Shown: one piece after another, positions 4,483-5,402 of the stretch | How the letters are laid out: each line of letters starts with the position of its first letter | Position numbering within the stretch: the stretch's first letter is position 1 | Origin: CAYLZN01 sp964387935 | GTDB taxonomy: Bacteria; Acidobacteriota; Vicinamibacteria; Vicinamibacterales; JAFNAJ01 | Reading direction: 5' to 3' | Length of the DNA: 5,402 nt | Assembly: GCA_964387935.1 (NCBI GenBank) | Contig: CAYLZN010000365.1 | Location: 1 to 5,402 of the forward strand | The notes under the pieces: generated by a model | Database searches by the model: none | What the model was told of the DNA's origin: nothing | The model's input: only the letters and a program-made list of their open reading frames with translations | Translations under genes and position numbers: made by a program

Positions 4483-5402
4483 TCAGTCCAGCATCGGCAC
4501 GGGGCGCCAGTCGCCGAACGACAGCTCGCGCTCGGCGAACTGGTAGATGACCACCTTCTTGACGTCGAGCCGCTCCGGCGTGCGCTGGAGGGCGCGCGCG
4601 AGGGCTTCGCGCGTGGCGTGGGCGCCGGCGTCGGTCTGCACGAAGCGGTCGACGCCGCGGCCGAGCGCCAGGCTCAGGTGCTCGGCCAGCCCGGCACCCT
4701 CGCCCCAGCCGAGTGAGGCGCTCGAGTAGATGTTGGTGTAGCTGTCACCGAGCAGCAGCACCTGGGCCGTCGGGTCGGGGCGCCACGGCTGGCCCTCGGT
4801 GGTGAGTACCTGCGTCAGAGTCACCGGCTGCGGGGGAACCGGCGTCCACGACGGCAACGCGAGGAGCGCGGCGAGGTCGCCCGCGCTCGAGACCGATGTC
4901 TCGCGCGTCTGCCACGGCGTGTGCGGAGCATCCGGCGAGAGATGCGGCCCGATGACCTCGGCAAGGGCCGTCGCCACGATCCGGACGGCCTCCGGTGTCC
5001 AGTGCGTGTCCGTGCGCAGGTACATCGACCGCCCCACGCGACGGGCGTGCGTCCCAAGCAACGGGGCGACATCGAGGACGTCGACGCGGGCGTCGCGCAA
5101 CGCCCGGACGAACGCCGGGAACGAGGCGTTGCGCGGGGCGGGCGTGATGTCGCTGGCGCGCAAGGTGAGCTGCGCCGGATGCACGGTGGCCTTTCCGGGA
5201 ACGGGGAGCACGACCAGGCGGATGCCGCGTTGTTCGAGCGCGCGGGCGAAAGCGGTGATCGCCGGGAGGGGATCGGGGTGCGGCGGAGCGGCCCAGGCCT
5301 CCGAATCGACCATGCGCTGCTCGTGCCAGCGCGGCGCAAGGAAGGCGCGCCCGATCACGTGGTCGAGCGCGGGACGATAGAAGAGCCAGCCCTCGCGCCC
5401 GA
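4483..5402 (-). CDS. AlgX/AlgJ-like SGNH-fold protein for polysaccharide O-acetylation (N-terminus off window)
   Basis: The frame runs off the right edge: before the GTG at 5358 it continues through GREGWLFYRPALDHVIG, the conserved front of this family's catalytic domain, so that GTG is internal. About 305 residues are visible. Counting from the GTG at 5358: a strand with LPVPGKATVHP (51-61), a DTHWTPEAV motif holding the catalytic Asp117 and His119, and a GDSYTNIY block with the nucleophile Ser206. This Ser-Asp-His arrangement is that of AlgX and AlgJ, periplasmic proteins that acetylate alginate using acetyl groups moved across the membrane by an MBOAT protein such as AlgI. Here the polymer is unknown and no MBOAT gene lies within the window; one may lie beyond the right edge. 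The signal peptide or anchor would also be there. The stop is at 4485-4483, followed by the inverted repeats before hicA. Confidence 0.85.
   Translation of the reverse strand, partial: GREGWLFYRPALDHVIGRAFLAPRWHEQRMVDSEAWAAPPHPDPLPAITAFARALEQRGIRLVVLPVPGKATVHPAQLTLRASDITPAPRNASFPAFVRALRDARVDVLDVAPLLGTHARRVGRSMYLRTDTHWTPEAVRIVATALAEVIGPHLSPDAPHTPWQTRETSVSSAGDLAALLALPSWTPVPPQPVTLTQVLTTEGQPWRPDPTAQVLLLGDSYTNIYSSASLGWGEGAGLAEHLSLALGRGVDRFVQTDAGAHATREALARALQRTPERLDVKKVVIYQFAERELSFGDWRPVPMLD

Noticed and set aside
3797..4716. Overlapping plus-strand open frames (295, 157 and 99 codons)
   Set aside because: They lie opposite hicA, its partner and the AlgX-like gene; translations are Arg/Pro/Ala-rich and resemble nothing.
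5356..5358. GTG as start codon of the AlgX-like gene
   Set aside because: The frame continues upstream to the window edge through the conserved GREGWLFY stretch.
4799..5380. 193-codon plus-strand open frame opposite the AlgX-like gene
   Set aside because: No motif; the minus strand has the conserved DTHW and GDSY blocks.

Overview
The window is a GC-rich bacterial chromosomal segment with almost no non-coding space. Its codons favour G or C at the third position, so long meaningless open frames lie opposite most genes. The mix of genes (CocE-type hydrolase, lipase-like hydrolase, alkaline-ceramidase-like membrane protein, AlgX/AlgJ-like protein, HicA toxin) and the base composition suit a soil-type GC-rich bacterium such as an Acidobacteriota/Vicinamibacteria member. 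That placement is an impression, not something the sequence proves. There is no rRNA, tRNA, CRISPR array or transposase.

Left part, plus strand (2-3748): the 3' portion of a CocE/NonD-family serine hydrolase runs in from the left edge. After 61 bases comes a membrane-anchored alpha/beta hydrolase of 524 residues with a clear Ser-Asp-His set. It is joined by a GTGA stop/start overlap to a seven-helix ceramidase-family (CREST superfamily) membrane protein whose metal-site residues are all present at the spacing known from alkaline ceramidases. The last two are very probably co-translated and suggest a lipid- or amide-cleaving pair.

Middle, minus strand (about 3755-4408): a compact toxin-antitoxin-like cassette. 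A HicA-family mRNA interferase gene comes first, then a 118-residue partner that is not HicB: it has a helical, coiled-coil-like front and a very basic Gly/Arg/Pro tail. The cassette has an extended -10 promoter (TGGTATAAT) lying over the annotated hicA ATG, which points to a leaderless mRNA starting at an internal GTG. Just beyond the partner's stop, in the same frame, lies a short conserved-looking C-terminus of a thioesterase or alpha/beta hydrolase, apparently the remnant of a gene cut off by arrival of the cassette or by a deletion.

Right part, minus strand (4483-5402): an AlgX/AlgJ-like SGNH-fold protein of the polysaccharide O-acetylation type, whose N-terminus lies beyond the right edge. 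The 81 bases between it and hicA hold two inverted repeats and the hicA promoter.

The most interesting item is the hicA-plus-unknown-partner cassette with its leaderless-type promoter and adjoining gene remnant.
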